From: Epiperipatus broadwayi
Taxonomy: Eukaryota > Onychophora > Udeonychophora > Euonychophora > Peripatidae
Direction of reading: 5' to 3'
NCBI GenBank assembly: GCA_028023455.1
Contig: JAQFVV010006310.1
Location: 2,670,001-2,734,000 of the forward strand
DNA length: 64,000 bases
Part shown: positions 12,961 through 23,594 of the stretch, piece after piece
Layout of the letters: every line of letters starts with the position of its first letter
Numbering within the stretch: the stretch's first letter is position 1
Made by a program: the position numbers and the translations under genes
Notes under the pieces: model-generated
The model's input: the letters and a program-made list of their open reading frames with translations, nothing else
Told to the model about the DNA's origin: nothing
Database searches by the model: none

Positions 12961-13079
12961 ATGAGTAGGCATTAGATAGGTATTTTATGCACAAGCGATC
13001 TGGCATCCATTGATTACTTTGGTTGGCACAGGATGGCACTACTGTATGGAGAGAGTTTTGCCTTGTTTATAAATGAAAC

Positions 13080-14160
13080 ACCTTTCTAATAATATTTTAC
13101 ATAATCTATATGTATAATTAAAACAAAGTTCATACCTAAAACTATGTGCTCATAATTTTTTTTAGAGAGCAGACAGGCATCCAACAATTAACAGAATGGT
13201 GATCTGCAGTATTGAAATAGATATAGAATTCAGCCATTGGACTGTGTACACAATGCACCATAAATACCAAGAGGATTACCTCAATTGAGACACTATAAGC
13301 TACTATAACTCTTTATAAGAAACTGCAAAATCTTTGCAAAGTCCTCTCCCATGGAAGGGCTGGAAAATATAACACTGCCCTGCTTCTTTGAGCCTTATGG
13401 GCTGGAAAATATAAGCTATACCTTGCTCTTTTTCTTTCGAGACTTAGAGACTGGAATCATGACAGGACTACATTAACTGCTCTGATTAACAATATGAAAT
13501 ACAAAAAATGGATTGGAGCAAATAACTGAGATAGAGCACCCCTCAGAGTTGCATGAAAACATTGTATCCTCAAGCCATGACAAAAATCTCCATCCATCAT
13601 CAAAACTGAAAATGCAGCTAAACAAACGTCAGCAATCAAATACCCAATCCAATCTCCAAAATCATTGATTTTCTATTTAACTCTAAACATGAACTTTTCT
13701 AAACATACATGAAAAACACTATTTTATAATTTATAATCATTAATATTCTTATCGCCTATTTCACAGTAATTTTTAAAATTAATTCTACATAAAATGCATA
13801 GTTTTTTTTTTCTCATTTGTGATTTGAGATCAAGTTGATAATTTTGAAGTGATGATCACTAGTATGTAATCATCAACTTTACATTGGGAAGCTATTTATA
13901 ATGATTGCCACAATACATAATCATCATCAGCCTTCGGGTGGGTAGCAATTTGTAATGGGATGGGAATGGATAAGATGGTCATCTCTGGAATGATGAAGTT
14001 AACCTGGGGTGATGGCAAAATCATCATCAACCCCAGTTTAAAATATAAATACAAAATTTACAGTAATGATATTAATATCAAAAATATATAAACAATTTTA
14101 ACTATTCAAAGGAACATGAGATCAGATTAGATGATATCTGTGAGATCAGCCAGCTAGATA
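13080..14160. other. Unassigned stretch between array and right direct repeat
   Basis: The composition is somewhat less A/T-rich. A short tandem motif 'gggctggaaaatataa' occurs twice at about 13357-13442, separated by about 41 bp. A minus-strand frame at 13639-13457 (60 codons) matches nothing I recognise. Around 13850-14040 there are several ATCATC/GATGAT runs and short inverted repeats, possibly repeat debris. Confidence 0.4.
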
Positions 14161-14161
14161 A

Positions 14162-14535
14162 GAACTTTGAAATTTTATCAAAGGTATGATCTACATGTTT
14201 TTACTTTAATCCTTTAGAATTTTTAATTGACAAAGATTTTTAAAAATAGTTAAAAGAAATGTATACAAGCATTATTTTAAAAGTAAATCATGCTTGTTTC
14301 TAAATTCAAAATCAATTACAATATTAATTTATTTAGAACTTTTTAAATGTTTTAATTAATAAAATTCTGTTTTAAATTGAGAGTTATTTAACCCTTTGCA
14401 GTCATTATTATTCCAAGTGAAATGTAGTTAATATCTACAAAAATTTGTCTGTATTTATTTCTACTTTTTCTTTACTTTATATATATATATATGCACACAC
14501 ACAACTATCTGTGTGTCATGTAACCTACATGATTA
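14162..14535 (+). repeat. Right copy of ~375-bp direct repeat flanking the hammerhead array
   Basis: It matches 11416-11791 in order and orientation, including the shared segment 'ttattccaagtgaaatgtag' and the TATATATGCACACACACA tract. Differences are scattered substitutions and a small insertion before the dinucleotide tract. Confidence 0.8.
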
Positions 14536-14539
14536 CAAT

Positions 14540-16125
14540 ATATACTGTGTATATTTTTTGCATTTCATACAGATAAAATGACAATATTAAAATTTTTTAA
14601 TAATAGATTGATATTTAATATTTATTTATATTAAAATATATATATAACAAAAAGTAATTTTCAATTTTCCACATTTGTAAATTATAAAAATTAATAATTT
14701 AATTGATGCTAAGAATATTTGATCAGTTTTATAGAAAAAAGATTTTTGTTTTAATAAATGGATTTCTTTAATTTATATTTTGCTATAAATCTTTTCAAGT
14801 TTTTCTTTACTATATTAGTGTCAAAGTTCATTATCTAGATTTGTAAGATACTTTTATGAAAACCCATTAAAGTGCAATATAAGATTTGCAAACTACAACA
14901 AATATATTATAAGTATTCTTGCTAAGTTGTAAACATTTTTGCTATGACACTTGAGCTTATTATCAGAATTTTACTCAAGCTACAGATAAACATTTTTAAA
15001 ATTACTTTGTTTCCAAGGAACATTACCTAATTTTCAAAATGAATAAAACTCTTACTTTGTAACATTACTATGCCCTAATTTTCTTTGTACCTATCTTTTT
15101 TTTTTTAATATTTGAATATATTTATAATGTTATATTTTTATAGCTAATTAATTGTGGGAGGGGGATTGAATATTGTTACTTTTAGCTTAATTGACAATTT
15201 TTGCTTCATGATTTTGCAACAGTGGATTTCACCATTTACTTTTATGAGGGCTAGCTGTTATTTAATAACTGTAATAAAATTTAAACTTAGAACATAATTT
15301 TAGATATTAAAAGTGAAATAAGTTATTGCTATCATAAATTATTTTATTTTTATTAGCAAATTAAAGTTTAATTGTAATCATTATTATTTCAAAACAAAAT
15401 GTGTACTTTTTTATTGATTTCTGATCAATTTTAACCAAAGCAATATTTTATTTTATTTTTAGATATTTGCCAAACATTTTTGAGGTTGAATAAATTGAGT
15501 GAAAGAGAACAATTTTATTATGCACATTATTTTGCAGTATATATATATGTTATTTCTTTATAGATTTACATTAAAATAAGTAGATTAAAATTTATTATTA
15601 TATTTTATTACCAATAACATTACCTAACCCTTTAATATTCTTACTCATATGCTTCCAAGAACAGTTATCTTCCCTCTACTCTAGAATTAGAGGTATCTAG
15701 GGTAAACTTGAGTAATTTATAGACACCAGATGATATTAATTCAAAATATTATAAAGAAGTAAAGAGTGACTGCTAGGTGCAAAAATGTATTTGTTGCTGC
15801 TTTGAATTCTCTTTTTTATTAATGAAGACAAAAGCTAGGACCAATTAGTCTGAAAATTGGAGATTTTGTAGTAGTATATCATCTGGTATCTGTTGATTAT
15901 TCAAACTTATAATACATGACCCTAGAGTAAGATGGGGATAACTTTTCTTGGAATTATATTTTAACTTTATCAAACTATTATTACTTTGATATAAGTGTAA
16001 TTGTGGTTTTATTAGCTAAATTGTAATTTATACTAGGTAAAATTCAATAAAATTGACTGGAGTGGATGGTTAACAATCTTCCCATAGACCACCTTACAAA
16101 TAGCTTACCTTAATATGTGAAACAA
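14540..16125. other. AT-rich DNA, no gene seen
   Basis: No protein-like frame is present. Around 15655-15910 two phrases, 'tagaggtatctagggtaaac' and 'atacatgaccctagagtaag', form a loose inverted arrangement about 230 bp apart, possibly an old foldback. Confidence 0.4.
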
Positions 16126-16129
16126 ATTA

Positions 16130-17200
16130 CACCTGGGTCTCTTTTTACGCGGACTTATTTAACACGATTTTGAAGTTACGTGATTCATGTCTCACCGGAA
16201 GTCCAACTCCGATAATGTGCTATTACTTTAAATAATAAATTTCGTGCACTTACGTTATATTGAAAGTAATAGCCCATTATTGGAATTCGACTTTCAACTT
16301 AGTAATTTCAATATTTTCAGTGCTTTATAATAGTAAGATTTTATGCAATAATGAAATTAAAATCATGATTTCCACATTTTATGTATACACACATTAAATT
16401 TTACAAGATTATAATGTAAATTTGTTCAAACATTGTGCGTGTTAATTTTGCATTTTAAATCACATTCTGTTTTTGCTTTTTAAAAAAGAATGTAATCAAT
16501 TATTAATCATTTAGTGTCCACAAGTTTATTTTTAAAAGGTCAGTAATAGCAGTGGGCACAATTAAATTTGACAATTAAAAATTAAAATCTGATTTTTAAT
16601 TGTAATTAACAATTTAAAAATTACTTACGGTGACTTGAAATAATGTGATGTGAAATTTGATTTTTAAACGGAATTGAAAATTAAAGACAAAAATAAGAAT
16701 TTAATTTTTAGTTGTTAGTTTCATAAACAATTAATAAAATCATCATCTCAAAGATTAATTACTAATTACGTTGTCACCAGAAAACCATTGACACAACATG
16801 AGTGTGAAGTTGGTGCTAGTTGTTTGCAAACGAACGTGTTTTTCGGCAAATAGCTATAATAATTAAAACGTGTATAAAAAAATGTAAATTACTGTACTGT
16901 AAATTATGCATAAAAATATATTATTTTGAATAAAATTAAATATTATAGTTAAAAAAAGTTTGTCTTGTATCAATTTTTTTCAAATTTGAAATTTTTTATT
17001 AGTCATATTTTATTTCCTTATTTTTTTTTTGCACAAATTTTAAAGTAATTTTACATTGGTGCTTTGCTTTTACGCGAATTTTGAAAAATCACAGACCGCA
17101 TTCCCCCCCTTTTCAATGTAAGTTATGTCTATTTTTGCGCGATTTCGTTTGCGCGTGTTTTCTGAGGAACCTATCTATCGCGTAAAACGAGACCCAGGTG
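16130..17200. mobile_element. TA-flanked terminal-inverted-repeat DNA element (Tc1/mariner-like, non-autonomous)
   Basis: The left end CACCTGGGTCTC(T)TTTTACGCG is mirrored by the right end CGCGTAAAACGAGACCCAGGTG. Each end is directly bordered by TA (16128-16129 and 17201-17202), the expected target duplication of the Tc1/mariner/pogo group. The 1,071-bp interior has no transposase frame, so the copy is non-autonomous. CpG-containing ends stand out from the AT-rich surroundings, which fits a fairly young insertion. Superfamily is inferred from the TA duplication only. Confidence 0.75.
16192..16298. repeat. Foldback nested in the TA-flanked element
   Basis: 'ggaagtccaactccgataat..gctattacttt' is mirrored by 'gaaagtaatagcccattatt..gaattcgactttc' about 40 bp later. 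The arms are roughly 33 bp with a few mismatches. It may be a separate small insertion or a hairpin proper to the element. Confidence 0.6.
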
Positions 17201-17202
17201 TA

Positions 17203-18115
17203 TTTTTACATGAAAACTAGACTTCACCTTGATGAAATTTTGTTTAAAGACAGTAATGTTGCACTCATTTATTTCATAAATGGAATTTAATAGCCACTGA
17301 TTTATGTAAATGTAGACAAGTACAAATCATAAATGCATAATTATTGATTGTTGATTCTATGGATAAGTGTCAAAAACTACTGATAACCATATTTTTTACT
17401 TTTTTTACCCATTTGTTTAAGATGGTAACTTTCACAATAACATTAGTTGATATAATAATAATGATGAAATATTATATGCTTCATAAAACTAACACATCAT
17501 AAAAATAATAAAACTGAGAAAATCTAATAATTATAAAATAAAAAATATAGAGTGTAAACATTTTTAAAATTATTAATTTTAAATATATTCATAAATTGTA
17601 AATTTTGAATATATTAAAATTCTTCAAATTTAAGTTTAAATTATTCTACATGAAATTTCAATTAAAATGATATATAAGAGTATGTACTTATCATTATTAA
17701 TAAGTTGTTGTTTTTTTTTTTGTAAAAATCAGAACATTTCATTGGTCTTTCCTAACAAAATAAATATCAGAATATGTAATAATTTGTTTTCAAATATTTA
17801 TTGATGGAGTGGGAAAATAAATAAATGTTCCTAACTGAATTTGGTCAATTTATATACACATACATTTATAAATTCAGACTTTCAAGCTCCGTACATCTAT
17901 CCAATCCATCTTCTACAATTGATACCCATGACCACATACATTTGAAAAAGATAAGTCTTCCCCAATATATTTGGTCCTGTTCATAATCTCCCACACATAT
18001 ACACAATCAGTGCTTAATCTATATTAAGATAGAAAATCTTCAGTCATCCATTTCATTGATTTAGTTTAGTATAGATAATACATATATTTAAATATTACAC
18101 ATATATATATATAAA
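17203..18115. other. AT-rich DNA, no gene seen
   Basis: Only simple-sequence and homopolymer runs; no protein-like frame. Confidence 0.5.
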
Positions 18116-18118
18116 CTA

Positions 18119-18536
18119 TTTTAGAGAAAAGAATGGACCGTCTTCTCTCTTTATCTCATTTTTTTATATAGAGGCTATCTCAATTTCTTATATAAAGGTT
18201 TATCAGAAGCACTTTGGAAAGAAAGCATGAATGTTTAAATCAATCTTATTACTTTTAAAGCTATTTTTCTAAATTGATTTATATTATTTTAATTGAGATT
18301 TGTGAATTTTTTCAATTTACATATTGTCAAATATTGACTCAAAGAGTGAAATATGTAAATTTAAAAACATTTCCAATAATCAGTTTAAATAATAGCTTTA
18401 CAAATAATATAATTGATACAAATAATATAATTGATTTATTAAACATTCATGCTTTCTTTTCAAAGTATTTCAAATAGGCCTATATAAAAGAAAATGAGGT
18501 AAAAAGAGAAGACGGTCTGTTTTTGCCCCTAAAAAA
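18119..18536. mobile_element. Foldback element, ~200-bp arms
   Basis: The left end (gaatggaccgtcttctctct) is mirrored by the right end (agagaagacggtctgttttt). The two halves stay complementary, with small indels, nearly to the centre at about 18335. There is no transposase. A plus-strand frame at 18274-18477 is a by-product of the arms. Confidence 0.65.
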
Positions 18537-18667
18537 GTTTGGTCTTGTGCTTTGAATAAAGAATATTTCATTTACTTAATAAATCAGCAGTTTTAGTATT
18601 AATCTCAATCTATTATATAATATTAATCACTGGAAATGTTTTATATTTGCATACATATATAACCTAT

Positions 18668-19500
18668 GTAAATACGTTAAAGCAGTCCACACAAACAATG
18701 TCAATAACAATCAACAATTTCATTCTGTTATCAGGGCAACCTCTTTTATCTGTAGTGTAATATGTTTATATAGGCATCAAAGATTGCAACTTTTTTAAGG
18801 TGACATTATTAATTCAAAAAAGTTTAAATTATTAAACAGACAAATGTAACCTGTTCTGAAAACAGCAAATAGTCAATTATAACTTTCAAATTGCACTGAA
18901 AAAAGCTAATAATGCTTAATGTTAGATAGGTTTGTAAATGTAAATACATGAAAGCAGTTCTCACTTAAACAATATCAATAACAAGCAACAATCTCAATCA
19001 GTTGTCAAAGCATTCTCCTTATTACAATAAAGGTGGATACCCACATTTATCTATGGGCTAATATATTTATGTAGATACTAAAGATTGCAACTTGACTAAA
19101 GAGAGTGAGATTATTAATTTAAAGAAGTTTAAGTAATCCTCATTAAACAAGAAAATATAATTTGTTCTAAAAACACACAAACAAATAGTCAATTATAATT
19201 TTCAAACTGCACTTAAACTATATATTCTTTAGATAAAGCTAATAATTTTCAATGCTATATAGATTTACAAAAGTAAATACATGAAAGCAATCTGCACTTA
19301 AACTATGCTAATATCAATAACAATCTCAATCAATTGCCAAGACAACCTCCTTATTCCAGTATATACATTGCATACAAAAGCATGTGCAGTGCATATATTT
19401 ATCAATTTTTTTTATAAACTAATATTAAAAAGTGTAATTATTAATATTATACTGCAAAAAAATTTGAAACCTGTCAATCAAACTATAGTAATTTGTTATC
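18668..19500 (+). repeat. Three-copy imperfect tandem repeat (about 270-340-bp units)
   Basis: Three direct copies start near 18670, 18938 and 19273. Each begins with a version of 'aaatacatgaaagcagt', followed by '..caataacaatcaacaat..', '..gattgcaactt..' and '..caaatagtcaattataa..'. The copies differ by indels and the third is cut short. The array ends about 50 bp before the hammerhead at 19551, so it may belong to the same retroelement. Confidence 0.75.
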
Positions 19501-19550
19501 TAAATATATATATACTGAACAAATGATATGCGTAAGAGATTGCAATCTAG

Positions 19551-19594
19551 GTCAACTGATGAGTGCTGATTCAGCAAGAAATGGGCATCTTGGG
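19551..19594 (+). ncRNA. Hammerhead ribozyme motif, core intact
   Basis: CTGATGA at 19556-19562, then helix II TGCTG-ATT-CAGCA (five pairs, three-base loop), GAAA at 19578-19581, helix III of two pairs (A-U, U-A) around GGGC, and triplet AUC ending at 19589. Helix I pairs TCAA (19552-19555) with TTGG (19590-19593). All invariant core positions are present. The base of helix II is a G/A mismatch, as in the other copies of this window. It lies about 140 bp before the palindromic PLE, consistent with the known hammerhead-PLE association. Confidence 0.7.
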
Positions 19595-20099
19595 GATCAT
19601 TTGTTTTTTTTTTTTGATATAACTTGGATCATGTGTCAGTAAGATGTGATGAAATAGAATTTTAAAATGTATTTAAATATATATATATGAAGTTAAATTT
19701 AAGAATCTAAAACAATGTGTATATGAAATTAAATAAATAATCAATTAAACAAGATTGAAATAAACAACTATTAATAAGTATATTTAAATATTTATCAAAC
19801 CGGCTTTCATCTCTATTGAGACCTTCTCAAGATATTATACTATATAATTCACATAATCAATTGACAATATCCACTCCATCTACTGGACACTATTTACATT
19901 ACATTTCATTTCCTTTTAAACATGTACCCATATATTATAAATAAATTTAACATATTCTACATCTAAAAAATTTTTGCAATATTTCCCCCAAAAATAATAA
20001 TTAAATACATATTTTACATCTCTTAAAAAATAAGTAAATAAATTGGTATTTACATATTTACAAACATTTCCTGCACTTCTTAATTGTTTAATAAAGCCC

Positions 20100-20540
20100 A
20101 TTTCCCACCTAATTTAGCTAGACCTTTTATTATATTTACACATTTGTCCAAATTTTCTTGAATATATAATGTTTCATAATATATTCTCTTATGGTAATTC
20201 TTCACATACTTAATAACACTTATATTTTCCTCACATATTTTATGCCTGTATCTTAATAATGCAAATATGGCCCTGACCTCATACCTTTTCTATTAATTGC
20301 TTGATCATGTTCCTCACCTCTCTCACTTGCCATTCTCCCCGTCTGTCCTATATATATTTTATTGCATTTTCCACAGCTAATTTAATACACCAGCCCCCCC
20401 CCCCATACTACTAACTTCATTTATCTCTTTTGCATTATTTAACCATTTACCCAAGGACTTATTATTCTTCCAAGCTATTTTTACAATATTTGATAATTTC
20501 TCTTTCATTAATCCTTTATACACTTTTTCTGAATATGGAG
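20100..20540 (-). pseudogene. PLE-1 minus-strand copy: GIY-YIG endonuclease end of polyprotein
   Basis: From the minus strand: 'YSEKVYKGLMKEK', 'VKIAWKNNKSLGKWL', then, across a poly-G tract at about 20394-20406 that shifts the frame, the GIY-YIG part. The pieces are the GIY-side 'GVY/VLN', 'KIYIGQTGR' and 'ASERGEEHDQAI', the 'GHK' segment, 'ISVIKYVKNYHKRIYYETLY', and the end 'GGKWALL'. The order and wording match the C-terminal GIY-YIG nuclease of Penelope-like elements, which nicks target DNA. Frameshifts and stops break it. Confidence 0.72.
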
Positions 20541-20830
20541 AAAGAAGAAAATGGATTAAAGTATTTAGACATTTTTTTAAGAAGAGGCATAATGAATGAG
20601 ATAGTTGTTGAACATTATATTAAAGATGAAAAGATCAGAGGGTTGATTGATCCAACTTCTTATCAGCTATGGTTCCAGAAAATGGGTGTTTTAAAGGGAT
20701 TTAAATTAAAGAATGATAGGTTAACATTAGATAAAACAAATGCATATAAACAGAAGTTAAAGATGAAAAATAATTATGTAAAAATAGTTTACAAGGAGAA
20801 GGAAATCAGACAAATTTTTGATGGATAAGG
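20530..20830 (+). pseudogene. PLE-1 plus-strand copy: C-terminal reverse transcriptase segment
   Basis: In the unique centre an open frame reads 'KEENGLKYLDIFLRRG..NEIVVEHY'. This corresponds to the family's '.EE.NG.L.FLDV...R' block, which follows the catalytic YADD in PLE reverse transcriptases. It continues into 'LKNDRLTLDKTNAYKQKLK' and 'YKEKEIRQIFDG', which match the helical linker ahead of the GIY-YIG domain ('.NGY.EKEI..I'). The catalytic core itself lies upstream and is missing, having been cut at the palindrome junction. The part of the frame before about 20530 lies in the inverted arm and is not PLE coding sequence on this strand. Confidence 0.65.
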
Positions 20831-20879
20831 TAGATAAAGTAAATGAGGATAACAGGAATAGGTATAGGGATAGTAATTG

Positions 20880-21340
20880 GATGTCTATTCCATATTCAGA
20901 AAAAGTGTATAAAAGATTAATGAAAGACAAATTTCCGAATAGTGTAAAAATAGCTTGGAAGTAAGTCCTTGGGTAAATGGTTAAATAATGCAAAAGAATG
21001 AAATGATGTTAGTAGTATGGGGGAGCTGGTGTATAAAATTAGCTGTGGAAAATGCAATAAAATATATATAGGACAGATGGGGAGAACGGCAAGTGAAAGA
21101 GGTAAGGACCATGATCAAGCAATTAATAGATAAGATATGAGGTCAGGACCATATTTGCATTATTTGGATACAGGGCATAAAATGAAGTGTGAGGAAAATG
21201 TGTGTTATTAAGTATGTGAAGAATTACCATAAGAGAATCTATTATGAAACATTATATATTCAAGAAAATTTGGACAGATGTGTAAATATAGTAAAAGGTC
21301 CAGCTAAATTAGGTGGGAAATGAGCTTTATTAAACAATTG
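20880..21340 (+). pseudogene. PLE-1 plus-strand copy: GIY-YIG endonuclease end of polyprotein
   Basis: This is the mirror of the minus-strand copy: 'IPYSEKVYKRLMKDKFPN' and 'VKIAWK', then a break, 'SLGKWLNNAKE', and 'GELVYKISCGKCNKIYIGQ' followed by 'MGRTASERGKDHDQAI'. 'LHYLDTGHKM', 'KNYHKRI' and 'GPAKLGG' come next in shifted frames. VYKI..KIYIG is the GIY-YIG signature as written in PLEs, and the CGKC pair is the small zinc-binding motif just after it. The copy is dead through several single-base frameshifts. Comparison of the two arms would date the pair. Confidence 0.75.
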
Positions 21341-21699
21341 GAAAGTGTAGGAAATGGTTGTAAATATGTAAATAGCAATTTATTTTTTATTTTTTAAGAG
21401 ATGTAAAATATATATTTAATTATTATTTTTTGGGGAAATATTGTAAAAAATTTTTAGATGTATAATATGTTAAATTTATTTATTTATAATATATGGGTAC
21501 CTGTTTAAAAGGAAATGTAATGTAAATAGTGTCCAGTAGATGGAATGGATATTGTTAATTGGTTATATGAATTATATAGTATAATATCTTGAGAAGGTCT
21601 CAATGGAGATGAAAGCTGATTTGATAAATATTTAAATATACTTATTAATAGTTGTTTATTTCAATCTTGTTTGATTGATTATTTATTTATGTATTTGTG

Positions 21700-23425
21700 A
21701 CAACATTATGGACAAATGAATTATATTGGATATTTGGCCATCATAGTGAATATTAAGTTAAATTGTAACATGCTATGTGGCTTGGTTGAAGATGTGTGTA
21801 TTCCTAATGTATCTAGTGTGTAAGTTTAGCATGATTTCTGGGTTAATGGATGATTGTGATAGGATTGATCTGAGAATGAATGATGTGCTGATGGAATCAA
21901 AAACTTATAATGCTTATTATTGTGCAATGATTGCACAACTCTCCACAAGATATTGAAAGTGGATAGAAACTTGTTCCTACCTTGTCTGAGAGTGGTATAG
22001 TGAAAGTTCAGAGGTATGAGTAAAAGCAAATGACTTATACTGCTAAATTTAATTTAATTTTTTAATTAAAAATAATTTTGGTTTCTGAAGAATAAATGTG
22101 CAAATATTTACTGTGACAATTCACTTGATATAATGTAAAAATGTAATTATTAGTATTATACATTAAAAAATACTGTATCTATCTTTTTTTTAAAAATTCT
22201 CATACACAAATTCACTATACTTTTCAAAATATAACTTTTACAAAAACAAAAACAAAAAAGTGATAAAAAAAAAAAAAGTCCTATGTGTCATATCATTATT
22301 TTAAAAATTCCATTTTAATGAGAAACGATTTATCTGCAACAATTATGCTTAATTCATATTTTCCTTTACTGCATTTAATAATGTGAAAGGCTGAAATCTT
22401 TGACCGAAGTGCCTTAAAAATGCTTATATGACAGTCAATCAGATGTAATAATGACTGCATAGGAAACTCTCAATTCAAAACACAAGGCAGAGATTTTACG
22501 AGAAAAGGATGATTCTCACCTTCTTCTCTACTTAAATTTATATATAAATAAGCCAGTCTTAAACATTTTGAAATGAGAGCATCAAGCTTTAAACACCTTC
22601 ACATTTAATTCACTAAATATTATATATAAATAAACAATGTGAAATCTTTCGATTTACTACAAGTAATTTTTAAAAGATTTCAGTCTTTCATATTATTATA
22701 TCATATGCTTGCGCTTAATGAATTAATATATTTACATTTTTTACTGCATTTATTAAAAGAAAAAAAAAAGATTAAAAATTGTGGTTCATCAAAGATCAAG
22801 AATGGATTAGTAGATTTAATGATTTAAACACATTACTAAATGAATGAGTAATAAATAAAATTTGTAGTATTATTTCTACTTTATTGAAAATTATGTATTT
22901 GTGTTAATAAAACTGACTATTTTTGTTTACATTCCATCTATTTCTTCAAGATATGTTAATTTATCTACTGATAATAGAAACATATGAATAAAAGTTGAAC
23001 ATCAAAAATAGTTAAATATATTTTATATAGGTGTGTGTATCAATATTTTATTTTAATATAAAATTCATTTGAAAATCCTCCATAAGATTAACTGTAAAAT
23101 TGAGAGTGGGCAAATATCTGTTGAAGGAAAGATATTACTTTAAATATGAAAAATAAAAAACCACGAGAAAAGAATATAAAAAATAAAAACAAAACAAATA
23201 GAAAATATTGATTTCAAAAGGTTTCTAAAATTAATATTTCCAATGACAAGGTGATATGTACGTAGTTATAACAATGAGTTCACAATTCTTGGATTTTTAT
23301 AAAAATGTGTCTCCTTGCAATTGGAAAGATTAACTTTTAATCATTTTGAAATCAGTAAGATAACGATTTTTACCTTCTTTCTTACAGTTTACTAAATCAA
23401 TTATTTTATATAGCGCGAAGTTTTA
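21700..23425. other. AT-rich DNA, no gene seen
   Basis: No protein-like frame or clear repeat is seen. The minus-strand frame at 22029-21826 and plus-strand frame at 22639-22827 are short, A/T-biased and match nothing I know. Confidence 0.5.
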
Positions 23426-23431
23426 TAAACT

Positions 23432-23585
23432 AATAGCTAAACAGCATTAACCTGTTGCACATGCGCTTTGCAGATTTTAACTATAAATGATTGAATACAA
23501 ACATTTCAAAAAATGTTTGTATTCAATCATTTATAGTTAAAATCTGCAAAGCGCATGTGCAACAGCTTAATGTTGTTTAGCTATT
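23432..23585. repeat. Near-perfect 75-bp inverted repeat with 4-base loop
   Basis: The arms 23432-23506 and 23511-23585 are reverse complements with two mismatches around the loop CAAA. Each arm includes GTTGCACATGCGCTTTGCAG, unusually G+C-rich for the window. Weaker pairing extends a few bases further out. Such a hairpin could be a very short foldback transposon or give rise to double-stranded RNA if transcribed. It is too long and symmetric for a simple terminator. Confidence 0.9.
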
Positions 23586-23594
23586 ACAGTTTAC

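Larger units (their letters stand above)
12361..13070 (+). repeat. Plus-strand part of hammerhead repeat array (about 1.55 tandem units, 455-bp period)
   Basis: The unit starts near 'catggttttgtagttaaata' (about 12367) and starts again near 12822, so the spacing is 455 bp. The second unit stops at about 13068, after 'ttttgccttgtttataaa', so it is partial. Each copy carries one hammerhead motif at the same relative place (12451 and 12906). With the inverted copy to the left this makes a head-to-head array. There is no coding frame of note. The size and content fit either animal retrozymes or pseudo-LTRs of a Penelope-like element. Confidence 0.85.
19731..21690. mobile_element. Palindromic pair of Penelope-like element 3' ends (PLE-1)
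   Basis: Two arms of about 805 bp (19731-20539 and 20889-21690) are reverse complements with modest divergence, around a 349-bp unique centre. Each arm carries the end of a PLE open frame with its GIY-YIG domain, pointing outward. The unique centre continues the plus-strand copy upstream into the C-terminal part of the reverse transcriptase. The structure is therefore two 5'-truncated PLE copies, head to head, with the plus copy longer. The outer ends carry 'gaaggtctcaatrgagatga', a hairpin followed by GAAA that may be a decayed hammerhead. Confidence 0.8.

Noticed and set aside
13915-13950. ATCATCATCAG near 13920 as a hammerhead
   Set aside because: CTGATGA is present in reverse but no GAAA box or helix I can be placed.
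20394-20406. Poly-C tract as a regulatory site
   Set aside because: It interrupts the PLE minus-strand frame at a glycine-coding spot and is best seen as slippage of a short G run.
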